From: Actinacidiphila acididurans
Lineage (GTDB): Bacteria > Actinomycetota > Actinomycetes > Streptomycetales > Streptomycetaceae
Direction: 5' to 3'
Length of the DNA: 64,000 bases
Assembly (NCBI RefSeq): GCF_016918855.1
Contig: NZ_JADKYB010000016.1
Span: forward strand, 1-64,000
Part shown: positions 1 through 8,528 of the stretch, piece after piece
Position numbering within the stretch: the first letter of the stretch is position 1
How the letters are laid out: each line of letters starts with the position of its first letter
Notes under the pieces: generated by a model
The model's database searches: none
The model's input: only the letters and a program-made list of their open reading frames with translations
Told to the model about the DNA's origin: nothing
Translations under genes and position numbers: made by a program

Positions 1-650
1 ACACCACCACCACATTCGTGGCCGTCGCCACCCCGAAGTGAACCGACGTCGCACCCGTGAAACCACTGCCCGTCAACGTCACCGACGTACCACCCGACGG
101 CGGCCCCGACGACGGACTCACACTGGTCAGCACCGGAACCGAGACGTACGTGTAGGACACCGCGTTGCTGGTGCCGCCGGGGGTGGTCACGGTGACCGAC
201 ACCGTACCCGTACCCGCCGGAGCCGTCGCCGTGATCACCGAATCCGACACCACCACCACATTCGTGGCCGTCGCCACCCCGAAGTGAACCGACGTCGCAC
301 CCGTGAAACCACTGCCCGTCAACGTCACCGACGTACCACCCGACGGCGGCCCCGACGACGGACTCACACTGGTGAGCACCGGAACGGAGAGGTACGTGTA
401 CGGCACGCCGTTGCTCGTACCGGCGGGCGTGGTCACGGTGACCTGCACCGTGCCCGAACCGGCCGGAGCCGTCGCCGTGATCACCGAATCCGACACCACC
501 ACCACATTCGAGGCGGCCACCCCACCGAAACGCACCGCCGTCGCGCCGGTGAAGCCGCTGCCGGTCAACGTCACCGAGGTGCCGCCGGAGGACGGCCCGG
601 AGGAGGGGTTGACGGCGCTGAGGACGGGGGCCGGGGAGGCTGTGTAGGAG
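1..650. repeat. 246-bp tandem coding repeats (TIG modules)
   Basis: Three in-register copies with a 246-bp offset: the same ACATTCG core ends at positions 18, 264 and 510. The first two copies are nearly identical over at least 140 bp and the third is diverged. The period is a multiple of three, so the repeat is coding and copy number can change without breaking the frame. Confidence 0.85.
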
Positions 651-949
651 AAGACCACGAATTGTGAACTGGTTCCGCCGGGCGAGGTCACGGTGACCTG
701 GACGGAGCCGGTGCCGGGCGGAGCCACCGCGGTGATCTGGGTGTTGGAGAGCACGGTGAAGGACGTCGCCTGGGCGGAGCCGAAGCGGACGGCGGTCGCG
801 CCCGTGAAACCGGAGCCGTTGATGGTGACTTGGGTGCCGGTCGGGCCGGTGACCGGGGACACCGACTGGACGGCGGGGACGGCGAGGACGGCGGGTCCGG
901 GCCACGACTGGCCCTCGGACGCGGGTGAGAACGGAGCGGAAGCGTTCAT
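1..949 (-). CDS. TIG/IPT-repeat protein, 3' part missing
   Basis: Partial gene: the start is inside the window but the reading frame runs off the left edge, with about 316 codons visible. ATG at 949 is preceded by AAGGTG. The protein is built of successive Ig-like TIG/IPT domains, each with the motif SP-SGP-SGGTSVTLTGSGFTGAT followed by strands ending TTPGGTSN. No signal peptide or membrane segment is visible at the N-terminus, so export is uncertain. Repeats have an 82-residue (246-bp) period and are almost identical at the DNA level between about 1-150 and 247-396, which points to recent tandem duplication. TIG domains are protein- or sugar-binding modules in surface proteins; the specific role here is unknown. 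A second TIG gene lies just upstream in the same orientation. Confidence 0.8.
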   Translation of the reverse strand, partial: MNASAPFSPASEGQSWPGPAVLAVPAVQSVSPVTGPTGTQVTINGSGFTGATAVRFGSAQATSFTVLSNTQITAVAPPGTGSVQVTVTSPGGTSSQFVVFSYTASPAPVLSAVNPSSGPSSGGTSVTLTGSGFTGATAVRFGGVAASNVVVVSDSVITATAPAGSGTVQVTVTTPAGTSNGVPYTYLSVPVLTSVSPSSGPPSGGTSVTLTGSGFTGATSVHFGVATATNVVVVSDSVITATAPAGTGTVSVTVTTPGGTSNAVSYTYVSVPVLTSVSPSSGPPSGGTSVTLTGSGFTGATSVHFGVATATNVVVV

Positions 950-1111
950 GTCCACCTTGATTCGACGGGGGGACCCCGGTCCACCGCGCGTCGCGGTGGA
1001 CCGAGGTCCCGAGGAGGTTGAGAGTCGGTTCCGGGCCAGGGGGACATCCGGGCCCGGAACCGGGCCGTGAGGGTGCGAAAGCACACCCGTGGCGTGCCTA
1101 CTGGCGGCCGA

Positions 1112-1855
1112 TCAGATGCCGGGGCCCGCCGCGTAGGTGAAGCCGCCGACGGCCGTGGCGCTGCCACCCGTGGTGGTGACCACCACGTCCACCGCGCCCG
1201 CGGCTCCGGGCGGGGTGGTGGCGGTGATGGTCGTGTCGCTGATGACGGAGAACGGCGCGGCCACGCCGCCGAAGGTCACCGACTGAGCGGTGGTGAAGCC
1301 GGTGCCGGTGATGGTCACCGCGGTGCCGCCGGAGGTCGGGCCGGAGGTCGGGCTGACCGTGGCGATGGTGGGTGCGTCCACATAGGTGTAGGTCAGGCCG
1401 TTGTTGGTGCCGCCGGCGGTGGTGACGGACACGCCCACCGGTCCGGCCGCCGCGCCCGCGGGGACGGTGACGGTGATCGTGCCGTCGTTGACGACGGTCG
1501 GCGTGGCCGAGTTGGCACCGAAGGCCACGGAGGTGGCCGTGGACAGGCCGGTACCGGTGATGGTCACCGTGTCACCGCCGGCGGTGACCCCGGTGGCCGG
1601 GCTCAGAGTGGACTTGAACGGAGCGCCCACGTAGTAGAACGACAGCGGATTGCTGGTGCCGCCGGGGGTGGTCACGGTCACCCCGACCACGCCGGCGCCG
1701 GACGGGGAGGTCACGGTGACGGACGTGGCGGTGTTGGCCGTGATGGTGGCCAGTTTCGTACCGAAGTGCACGGCGGTGGCGCCGCCGAGGTTGGTGCCGG
1801 TGATGGTGACGGTCTGGCCGCCGCCGGTGGATCCCTGGTTCGGGGAAATGGGCAT
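1112..1855 (-). CDS. TIG/IPT-domain protein, three domains
   Basis: 247 residues starting MPISPNQGSTGGG, chosen because AAGGAG sits eight bases upstream; the frame stays open further upstream but without TIG-like sequence. The protein consists of three consecutive TIG/IPT Ig-like domains (about residues 1-80, 81-163 and 164-247), each opening with G-TSGGT/TAGGD and VTITGTGL/F. There is no signal peptide, hydrophobic anchor or enzyme domain. It is smaller than its downstream neighbour (1-949) and probably a paralogue. These proteins are common in Streptomyces and often lie near other surface-type proteins; binding partner and location are not predictable from sequence. Confidence 0.8.
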   Translation of the reverse strand: MPISPNQGSTGGGQTVTITGTNLGGATAVHFGTKLATITANTATSVTVTSPSGAGVVGVTVTTPGGTSNPLSFYYVGAPFKSTLSPATGVTAGGDTVTITGTGLSTATSVAFGANSATPTVVNDGTITVTVPAGAAAGPVGVSVTTAGGTNNGLTYTYVDAPTIATVSPTSGPTSGGTAVTITGTGFTTAQSVTFGGVAAPFSVISDTTITATTPPGAAGAVDVVVTTTGGSATAVGGFTYAAGPGI

Positions 1856-2021
1856 GACTGCTCCTTCGGTGAAAAGGTGGTGATGGTGCGAGTAGTGGCG
1901 TGTGCAGTGGTCTGCGCGGCCGTGCCGAGGGGCACGGGCCCGCGGGAAATCCGGGCGGCCCGTCGATCCGCCCGCGGCGCGCAGGCCGGTCGGGCGGTGC
2001 GGCCGGTGCCGGTGCCACGGG

Positions 2022-2705
2022 TCAGCCGGTGCAGCCCTGGACCGACCCGGCGGGGGCGCAATTGTCGGGGGTGTTGCCGCTGACGACACTGGTCAGCACA
2101 TTCACCGGCCCGGAGTTGTTGTAGATTCCGCCGCCGGAAACGCTGGCGGAGTTCGCGGTGACACTGCTGGCGATCAATTGCACGCCGCCGTTGTCGTTGT
2201 AGATTCCGCCGCCGGCGACAGCGGTGTTCCCGGTGACCGTGGAAGAGGTGAGGAACACTCCCCCACCGCGATTGGCGATCCCGCCCCCGGGATAGGGCGA
2301 CATGGCTTTTCCGCCGCGGAAGGTGATGGAGGTGGCGGTGAGCTGGCCGTCGGTGGCCGGCACATCGGCCGGGCCGTCGACCTCCACCAGCCGGAAGGCC
2401 GGGGCCGAGGGGCTTCGCTCGATGGTGACCCCCATCCCCAGCAGGGTGATCGGGGTGGTGACGGGCGGCAGACCGACCGGCCCGTCGGACGCGCTGCCAT
2501 GGGCGCTGGTCAGCGTGTAGGTGCAGAACGGAGCCAGGGCCAGGGTGTCGCCACCGACGGCGTTCGCCGCGGTGACCGCCTTGACCAGGGCGTCCTCACT
2601 GCATGCCACGGGAATCTGGCCGTGTGCCTGAGCCGGCACGGCGACAAGCCCGGCGAAAGCGGCACTTGCCACGAGAACCGAGCGGATGATGCGGACAGCG
2701 GACAT
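2022..2705 (-). CDS. secreted right-handed beta-helix protein
   Basis: 227 residues. ATG at 2705 follows GGGGGAG and begins a clear Sec signal peptide (MSAVRIIRSVLVASAAFAGL... cut after AQA near residue 30). The mature part opens with a segment typical of polymorphic or adhesin-like helix proteins (ACSEDALVKAVTAANAVGGDTLALAP) and ends with GGGIYN/GGGIAN repeats that form rungs of a parallel beta-helix (Chlamydia PMP/pectate-lyase-like fold). It has only about three rungs, shorter than most family members. No catalytic residues can be assigned. It is likely an extracellular structural or adhesive protein; it lies upstream of two TIG-repeat genes in the same direction. Confidence 0.75.
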   Translation of the reverse strand: MSAVRIIRSVLVASAAFAGLVAVPAQAHGQIPVACSEDALVKAVTAANAVGGDTLALAPFCTYTLTSAHGSASDGPVGLPPVTTPITLLGMGVTIERSPSAPAFRLVEVDGPADVPATDGQLTATSITFRGGKAMSPYPGGGIANRGGGVFLTSSTVTGNTAVAGGGIYNDNGGVQLIASSVTANSASVSGGGIYNNSGPVNVLTSVVSGNTPDNCAPAGSVQGCTG

Positions 2706-3194
2706 TGACGCTCCCCCTGCAATCGAGGGCCCGCCGTGCGGCTCCCGTGTCAGCGGCCGCGGACACGGAAACGATCGGCTGCTCACTCCCCCCGGAAAAG
2801 CGTGGACACAGAGCACCGCCGTATCACGACCGGTGAAATCCCGCTCCCCCCGGAGAGGATGGGCGGGCCCACCGGATCGGACGACTTCAGTAACCCATCG
2901 AGCCCAATGACGGTGCAATACCCTCGTCCGGGCATCACCCGATCGGCGGAGCGCTCCCGAAATCCGTCACCAATCATGACAACCCGGTCCGGGCGGAATT
3001 CACGGACCTGCGGGAATCGATCAATTACCGTGCATTCCACGGGTGTTGAACGGAAAACCGGACCCGCGGTCTTTCCCGGGGCGGCCGCTGCGGGCAGCCT
3101 TGCGGGTACGCCGACCGGCCGGGCGGCGGATGCACCGCCCGGCCGGTCGCGGGGCCCTCACGGGCCGGGTCGGGAGGCCGGCCGGCGGGCCGGG
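2706..3194. other. intergenic, no confident gene
   Basis: About 490 bases between the beta-helix gene and a possible small gene. Short open frames occur on both strands, but none has a Shine-Dalgarno sequence plus a protein-like composition. No strong inverted repeat was seen. Confidence 0.5.
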
Positions 3195-3311
3195 TCACCG
3201 GGTCTGATCGTAGGAGTCCTCCTCGTCCCATCCTGCGTCGCGCTCGTCGTCACTACGGGCCTGGTCGGCATCCGCGCCGGTGTCCTCGTACGGGTCGGTC
3301 ATGCCGACCAT
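3195..3311 (-). CDS. possible small acidic protein (38 aa)
   Basis: A short frame encoding a strongly acidic peptide (TDPYEDTGADADQARSDDER...) with GC-rich third positions, starting at ATG 3311 or 3302. No Shine-Dalgarno sequence is visible and no family is recognised. It lies between the propeller gene and the beta-helix gene in the same direction. It could be a real small gene or chance. Confidence 0.3.
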   Translation of the reverse strand: MVGMTDPYEDTGADADQARSDDERDAGWDEEDSYDQTR

Positions 3312-3416
3312 GATGCCCAGTCGGCCCGCCCGGGATCGGTAGGTGCCCGGTGAACACGCTCTGAATCCGCGAGCTTTCACCGGGCCGGAAGGGGGTGGAT
3401 TTCGGCCACCGTCTTC

Positions 3417-5036
3417 TCAGCAGCAACAGCAGTCGGACATGTCGGCCGCGGTCACCGTCGGTTGCGCGCCCGGGGTGGTGGTTTCCTCGAGGGCGATGCT
3501 GCGGCCGGTGAATGAGGAGAAGGCCAGCACTTGGGGGGCGTTGCCGGCTGAGTCGGTGGTGAAGGTGACGACCGGGGTCCGGGCACCGTCGGGAGCGACG
3601 CTCAGCGCCCGGTAGGTGGTGGTGGGCTTCAGGTTCCGCGCCTGGAGGTCGATCATGTCGAGCCCCACGACGGGCCGGATCGTGGCCTCCAGGTGCTTGC
3701 CGAGGACCGGGTCCGTGATGTCGCCCGGGGTGCCGTCGGGGAGTGTCGTGGGCACGTTGTGGCCCTGCTGGTGCAGCCCCTGGGTGCCCAGGCCCGGGGT
3801 CGTGGCGTCCGTGGTGCCTGCGGGCACGGCGTCGGGGACGTAGACCAGAGCCTGCGGCTCCTGGCCGACGGCAAGGGTGTCGACGACCTCGTTGGTGGCG
3901 GTGTCGATCACGTCCACGCTGTCGGACTTCTCCATGCCGACGTACATGCGGCTCCAGTCGCCGCTGGGCCACAGGCCGTGCGGGGCGTTGCCGGTGTCGT
4001 GGACCGTGGCCGTCAGCTGCGGAGTACCGGTACCGGTGAGGCGGTACACCTTGGTCTCGTTCAGCCCGCCGACCGTGATGTACGCGTACGAACCGGTGGG
4101 CAGCACCGCGAAGTTGGGGTGGTTGGTGTCCGGGCCGGTGTCGAGCACGGCCTGCACCCTGTCGTGCGCCAGGTCCACCACGGTGACCTTGCCGACGTGC
4201 TTGTGGGGCACCCACAGCTGCCTGCCGTCGGGCGAGATGGCCAGGTCCGAGGCGAAGGAGTCGGCGAGGCCGGTGATGTGACCGACGACCTTGCGGGTGG
4301 CCACGTTCACCACGGTGATCTCCGGCAGGCTGGTGTGGTTGATGTACGCCCACTTGCCGTCCGGGCTCATGACGACCTTGGACGGGCCCGCCCCGACGTG
4401 CAGGTTCGTGATCACGCCGCCGTGCACCGCGTCCACGACGGTCACGGTGTCGCGTCCCCGGTCGGCGACCCAGAACTGGCGGCCGTCCTTCGTGAACCAG
4501 CCCTCGTGCGCGGAGCGGCCGACGTCGGTGTGGCTCAGCACCTGGTCGGTGGCCGTGTCGATGATGTCGACGGTGTTGCTGGCGATGCTGACCACCGCCA
4601 GGCGCCGGCGGCCGGGCGCGTAGGCCAGGCCGTGCACGTCGATGTCGCCCACGTACTGCGGGTTGAGCTCGTTGGACAGCCGCTGCGTGCCCAGGGCGAT
4701 GGTGCCCAGCACTTTGTCGGTGGCCGGGTCGATCACGCTGACCGTGTTCGACGTCTGGTCCGCCGTGTACACCCGGTCGCGCCCGGACAGAGGCACCTTC
4801 GCCGTCGAGGGCGGCGGGCCGGCCGCGACGCCGGGCGCCGCATCGGCTTCCTGTCCGGCCTGCGCGGCCTGCGTGCTCGGGGCGGTCGAGGCGGTCCCGG
4901 CGGTCCGGGCAGCGGGCGCGGCGGACGCCGTCTGAAGGGTCAGGGCGACCCCGAGGGCGGCGGCGCCCAGCGATGCCACGAGGGCACCGCCGACGCGCCG
5001 GCCGGGGCGACGGCGGTGTGCGGGTGTGTCGGTCAT
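3417..5036 (-). CDS. secreted YncE-like beta-propeller with CCCC tail
   Basis: 539 residues from ATG 5036, chosen because AGAGGA lies five bases upstream; ATG 5054 is an alternative with a very close AAGGAG. An arginine-rich N-terminus and hydrophobic stretch ending near SASA give an export signal. The body holds about seven 40-residue blades of the YVTN/YncE type, each with VSVIDPATDKV-, VDIIDTATDQV- or VDVIDTATNEV-like strands, followed by a C-terminal Ig-like domain. Propellers of this family bind partners or cofactors; no enzyme site is evident. The last residues are SDCCCC, four consecutive cysteines before the stop, absent from typical YncE proteins. The gene is divergent from an ECF sigma/anti-sigma pair, which may control it. 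Confidence 0.85.
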   Translation of the reverse strand: MTDTPAHRRRPGRRVGGALVASLGAAALGVALTLQTASAAPAARTAGTASTAPSTQAAQAGQEADAAPGVAAGPPPSTAKVPLSGRDRVYTADQTSNTVSVIDPATDKVLGTIALGTQRLSNELNPQYVGDIDVHGLAYAPGRRRLAVVSIASNTVDIIDTATDQVLSHTDVGRSAHEGWFTKDGRQFWVADRGRDTVTVVDAVHGGVITNLHVGAGPSKVVMSPDGKWAYINHTSLPEITVVNVATRKVVGHITGLADSFASDLAISPDGRQLWVPHKHVGKVTVVDLAHDRVQAVLDTGPDTNHPNFAVLPTGSYAYITVGGLNETKVYRLTGTGTPQLTATVHDTGNAPHGLWPSGDWSRMYVGMEKSDSVDVIDTATNEVVDTLAVGQEPQALVYVPDAVPAGTTDATTPGLGTQGLHQQGHNVPTTLPDGTPGDITDPVLGKHLEATIRPVVGLDMIDLQARNLKPTTTYRALSVAPDGARTPVVTFTTDSAGNAPQVLAFSSFTGRSIALEETTTPGAQPTVTAADMSDCCCC

Positions 5037-5474
5037 CCGATTCCTCTGATCCATGGCTCCTTGTCCCGAATTCCTTTTTCTCCCCGCGCATTTCGCGGGT
5101 CCGCGGCCTCAAAGGGGCCGGAGAAGGGCGTGGGGTGCCGCGGCGCTGGCCTGTGGGGCGGGCGCCGTTCCGGTCTGCCGTCCGAGGCGCTGATTCGCAG
5201 AGGCATACGTCCGTGCCGCGTCGAGTGTTGATACGCGGCGCGGAAAAAGAACGCGGTCCCGTCGCGGCCCGGCCGGCGTCGCGCGCCCGGCCGACCCGTA
5301 CCGTCGTCGGCCGGCGCACGGCCCGGAGTGCGTGGTGACGGCGGCCTTTCGCCGGGTGCCTTCAACACCGACGCGATCTCGGCCGTATACCCCTGCGAAA
5401 GCCCGCAGGGGATGGCCGGAGGCCGAGGAGCGACATGGCGCAGTGGTGCGAGCGGTCGGCGCGCGGGAGGCGCC

Positions 5475-6053
5475 GTGGCTAGTTCACCGTGGCGGGTGCG
5501 CCGGCGGCCGGCGCCGTCCGGGCAGCGGGAGCCGTGGTCCCTGCGGGACGAGGACGACGTCCAGGACGCCTGGGACCGGTACGGCGGGGAGCTGTTCGGC
5601 TTCGTCCTCAAGGCGCTGGGCGACCGTCAGCTCGCCGAGGACGTGGTGCAGGAGGTCTTCGTCCGGGCCTGGCAGTCCTTCGACCCGGCCAGGGCGAGCC
5701 TGCGCACCTGGCTGTTCGCCATCGCGCGCAATGCCGTGGCCGACGCCCTGCGGCAGCGCGCGGCCCGCCGCACGGTGCACCGGGACGGCCCGGACGGCGA
5801 GGACCCGGCCGACGGCGAGCCGGAGCCGGACCCCATGGACCGGCTGCTGGAGCGCATCCAACTGGAGGCGGCGCTGGAGCGGTTGAGTCCGGAGCACCGC
5901 CAGGCCGTGACAGGCGTCCACTTCGGCGGCCGGACCTGCGCCGAGCTGGGCCGGGAACTGGGCATCCCGGCCTCGACCATGCGCAGCCGGCTCTACTACG
6001 GGATGCGCACCCTGAGACTGGTCCTGGAGGAGAACGGATGGCTGGCCCCGTGA
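5475..6053 (+). CDS. ECF RNA polymerase sigma factor
   Basis: 192 residues from GTG 5475, preceded by GGGAGG at four bases; the frame is open further upstream, but this start gives the normal ECF length. Region 2 spans about residues 28-95 (DAWDRYGGELFGFVLKALGD, DVVQEVFVRAWQ, LRTWLFAIARN). Region 4 spans about residues 135-188 (LERLSPEHRQAV, CAELGRELGIPASTMRSRLYYGM). The last 16 bases overlap the next gene, a zinc-type anti-sigma factor, so the pair is translationally coupled. The likely signal is an envelope or redox stress sensed by that partner. The divergent beta-propeller gene is a possible target. Confidence 0.92.
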   Translation: MASSPWRVRRRPAPSGQREPWSLRDEDDVQDAWDRYGGELFGFVLKALGDRQLAEDVVQEVFVRAWQSFDPARASLRTWLFAIARNAVADALRQRAARRTVHRDGPDGEDPADGEPEPDPMDRLLERIQLEAALERLSPEHRQAVTGVHFGGRTCAELGRELGIPASTMRSRLYYGMRTLRLVLEENGWLAP

Positions 6054-6721
6054 ACAGCCCCTGCCGCGACGTCCGGCCGGTGCTGGCCGAATGCCTGCTG
6101 CTGGGCACCCCGTTGCCGTCGGCCGCCTCCCGGCACCTTGCCGACTGCGCCGACTGCGCCCGTGAGGCCGCGGAGCTCACCGATGTCGTACGGACCCTGC
6201 GCCGCGCCGTGCCGGTGCCCCCGGCCGCCGGGTTCACGCCCTCCGAGCCGGTGCCGGTCGCTCCCCCGCCCGGACTCGCGCACCAAGTGCGTACCGGTGT
6301 CGCCCGAGCCCGGCGGGCCCGCACCCGGCGCCGGCGCGTCACCGTGGGAGCCGCGGTGGCGCTGGCCGCCGCGGCGGCGGTCCTCGTCCCCGTGACCACC
6401 GGCGCCCGGCCGGCACCGGCTCCCGCCGCGGTCGCCGTCACCCGGGAGGGACGCATGGTGCCGCACACCTGGGGCACGGAGGTGCCCGTGCTGCTCACCG
6501 GGCTGCACCCGGGCCGTACCTACCGCCTGATGACCGCCGACGCCTCCGGCCACCGTCTCCCCGGCGGCAGCGTCCAGGCACCCCCCGACCGGGCGGTCCG
6601 CGCCCGGATCGTCACCGCGATGCCGCGACGGGCGATCACCGCGCTCCTCGTCGAGGACGAGACCGGGCACGTCGTCGCCCGCGTCCCGGTCACCCCACCG
6701 CCGGCCTCGGAGCCCGCCTGA
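6038..6721 (+). CDS. zinc-binding (ZAS) membrane anti-sigma factor
   Basis: 227 residues. ATG 6038 sits behind GGAGGA and overlaps the sigma gene by 16 bp. The N-terminal domain carries the ZAS signature HxxxCxxC (H33, C37, C40), known to hold zinc and to bind the cognate ECF sigma factor. A single membrane helix follows at about residues 102-122 after an Arg-rich positive patch. The C-terminal ~100 residues (TREGRMVPHTWGTEVPVLLTG...) form an extracytoplasmic beta-rich domain, probably the sensor. It is expected to sequester the upstream sigma factor until an outside signal releases it. Confidence 0.9.
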   Translation: MAGPVNSPCRDVRPVLAECLLLGTPLPSAASRHLADCADCAREAAELTDVVRTLRRAVPVPPAAGFTPSEPVPVAPPPGLAHQVRTGVARARRARTRRRRVTVGAAVALAAAAAVLVPVTTGARPAPAPAAVAVTREGRMVPHTWGTEVPVLLTGLHPGRTYRLMTADASGHRLPGGSVQAPPDRAVRARIVTAMPRRAITALLVEDETGHVVARVPVTPPPASEPA

Positions 6722-7286
6722 ACCGTACGAGTCGTCCGCGGAGGACGAGCATCCGTACGGGGCAGGCGTCGATCAGCCGCTCGTACGCGGTGCCTTCCGG
6801 GATGTGGACGAGGACGACGTCCCGGCCCGGGCCGGTGGCCACCTCGTGCAGGCGGGCGAGGGCCGCCGCCTCGGAGGGAAGGTCCAGGCCCAGTGCGGCC
6901 GCCGCGCGGTCCCGGCGAGCCGTCAGGTCGGGCAGGTCCGCGCGGTATTCGGCGCCGGCTTCCGCACTCTCCCGCGCGGTGAAGCCGGGGCAGTCCCGCC
7001 ACCAGGGCGCGACCAGCAGCAGTCGCAGCAGTTCCGGCAGGCCGAGGGCCACCAGCGCCGCGCCGCCCTCGGAGTCCGCGTACAGCACCGGCCGTTCCTC
7101 GCCGCCGTCCCCGCGGAAGAAGTACGTGCCTGCGGCCCCGTCACCCGCGAACGGCTCCAGCGCGTCGCCCGACGCCAGGTGGACCTCCTCGCCGTGCTCG
7201 TCCCGGTCGAGGTCGAAGTCCCCCGGTCAGGCGAGGAACCGGGCGGCCTCGTCGTGCGCGCGTATGGCGGCGATCAGCGAATCCAT
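6690..7286 (-). pseudogene. conserved hypothetical gene interrupted by in-frame TGA
   Basis: ATG 7286 starts a short peptide (MDSLIAAIRAHDEAARFLA) that meets TGA at 7227-7229. The same frame then continues without another stop to 6690, encoding about 178 further residues of well-formed protein (PGDFDLDRDEHGEEVHLASG...YFFRGDGGEERPVLYADSEGG...LPELLRLLLVAPWWRDC). The two parts read as one protein of about 198 residues split by one nonsense codon, so this is probably a recent pseudogene or a sequencing error. An internal restart at ATG 7088 would give only 132 residues. The family is not recognised with certainty; it resembles Streptomyces hypothetical proteins of the SMI1/KNR4 size class. The 3' end overlaps the convergent anti-sigma gene by 32 bp. 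Confidence 0.7.
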
Positions 7287-7353
7287 GGCCGGCACCCTGG
7301 CCGTGGGGACCGACAATCCGGGGTCCGTACGAGGCGCCGTACGCGGGCCCGCT

Positions 7354-7860
7354 TCAGTTCGCCGGGGCCGGGCCGATCACCAGCGGGGTCGGCGGGGTGT
7401 GCGGAAGCCGGTCGAGTTCGGCGCTGAGGAAGCTGCGGCCGGCGAACCGGAGGTCCGGGTGGCCGGAGTGGTGGCCCTTGCCCGCGGCGGCGCGCAGCAG
7501 GGTGCCGTGGCCCTGGGTGTCGGAGAGCGCGAACACGTACTCCGTGTTCTGCCGGTCGGCCGGGAGCAGGGTCAGCGTCTCGGGGCGGTCCAGGTCGACG
7601 ACGGGGTCGGCCCGCATGGCGCGGATCAGCTCCGGGATGCCGCCCCGGTGCACCAGGTCGATGGTGACCTTGCCGCCGGAGACGTCCACCGTGTCGGTCC
7701 CCCCGGCCGGGAGCTTACGGGCGATGTCCGCGCGCAGCCGGGTTGCGTCCGTACCGGATCCGCTCTTTCCGCCACCCCCGGTCAGGGCCACCGCCCCGGC
7801 CACCGCGCCCGCCACGGCCACGATTCCCGCGGCCACCAGGACGCCCCTCGCTCTCCCCAT
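7354..7860 (-). CDS. membrane-anchored or secreted hypothetical protein
   Basis: 168 residues. A short basic start (MGRARG) precedes one hydrophobic helix (about residues 7-27, VLVAAGIVAVAGAVAGAVAL) and a Gly/Ser linker, so the rest is predicted outside the membrane. The extracellular part contains a segment (DIARKLPAGGTDTVDVSGG) and a C-terminal stretch rich in charged turns; no enzyme motif or known domain is recognised. It has no obvious operon partner: the flanking genes run the same way but are separated by 67 bp and 36 bp. Confidence 0.7.
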   Translation of the reverse strand: MGRARGVLVAAGIVAVAGAVAGAVALTGGGGKSGSGTDATRLRADIARKLPAGGTDTVDVSGGKVTIDLVHRGGIPELIRAMRADPVVDLDRPETLTLLPADRQNTEYVFALSDTQGHGTLLRAAAGKGHHSGHPDLRFAGRSFLSAELDRLPHTPPTPLVIGPAPAN

Positions 7861-7896
7861 GGCGCGGCAGCGTACCGTGATCTTCGCCGAAGCCGC

Positions 7897-8475
7897 TCAC
7901 CCCGGCGAATTGTCCGGCCAGGCGCCGCGTTCGGCCAGGTGGAGAACGAGGGCGGCGATGTTCCAGGCGTCGTCCTCGCCGCGGTGGTGGCGTCCTTCGA
8001 GCGGAAGGCCGACCGTACGCAGGGCCTGCGCCATCCCCGGGCGCTTGGGCAGCGCGTAGGAGTCGGTGAAGACCGCCTTGGCGTTGGTGTGGTCCCGGCC
8101 GAAGGGGTACGGCGTCCCGCTCGCCGAACACTGCCGGGTGAACTGGTGGCGGTCGTAGTCGCCCCAGCTCGCCCACGGCCGGGCGCCGGCCCGGTGCTCG
8201 GCGGCAAGGAGCCGGCACGCCTCGGCGAAGGTGACGCCGCGGTCGACCTCGGCCCGGGTCAGGCCGGTGAGTTCCGTGCAGAAGGCGCTGACGGTGGAGC
8301 GGACGGGCCGGACCAGGACGCGGCGCCGGGCCAGGCGCCGCCGCGCGGCGAGGTCCACCACGGTCAGCCCGATCTCGATGATCTCGCTGACGGCGCCGGC
8401 CGGCGGGGAGCCGGGCCGGCAGGTCGCCTCCACGTCCACGACATTGAGCAGATGTCCGGCCCCCGTACGGTCCAT
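7897..8475 (-). CDS. DEDD-family 3'-5' exonuclease
   Basis: 192 residues from ATG 8475. The fold is that of the RNase T / DNA polymerase III epsilon exonuclease family. Exo I is VVDVEATC (D and E near residues 14 and 16), followed by IIEIGLTVVDL. Exo II includes WASWGDYDRHQF, and Exo III is HHRGEDDAWNIAALV with the conserved His and Asp. These acidic residues bind two metal ions for 3'-end hydrolysis of DNA or RNA. The standalone size suggests RNA or DNA trimming rather than polymerase proofreading. It lies 53 bp downstream of a nucleotidyltransferase gene in the same direction, which hints at linked nucleic-acid end processing. No good Shine-Dalgarno sequence is visible. Confidence 0.85.
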   Translation of the reverse strand: MDRTGAGHLLNVVDVEATCRPGSPPAGAVSEIIEIGLTVVDLAARRRLARRRVLVRPVRSTVSAFCTELTGLTRAEVDRGVTFAEACRLLAAEHRAGARPWASWGDYDRHQFTRQCSASGTPYPFGRDHTNAKAVFTDSYALPKRPGMAQALRTVGLPLEGRHHRGEDDAWNIAALVLHLAERGAWPDNSPG

Positions 8476-8528
8476 GGCGGGAGCGTACGGAGCGGGCCCG
8501 GGCCGGGGCACCTCGTTTTCGCCGGGCG

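Noticed and set aside
2783..3040. 85-codon minus-strand frame upstream of the beta-helix gene
   Set aside because: No Shine-Dalgarno sequence, no recognisable domain, and a composition unlike the neighbouring genes.
3417..3440. The four Cys codons at the end of the propeller gene as a cysteine attenuator
   Set aside because: They are at the end of a 539-residue protein, not in a short leader frame, and the next downstream gene shows no sulfur link.
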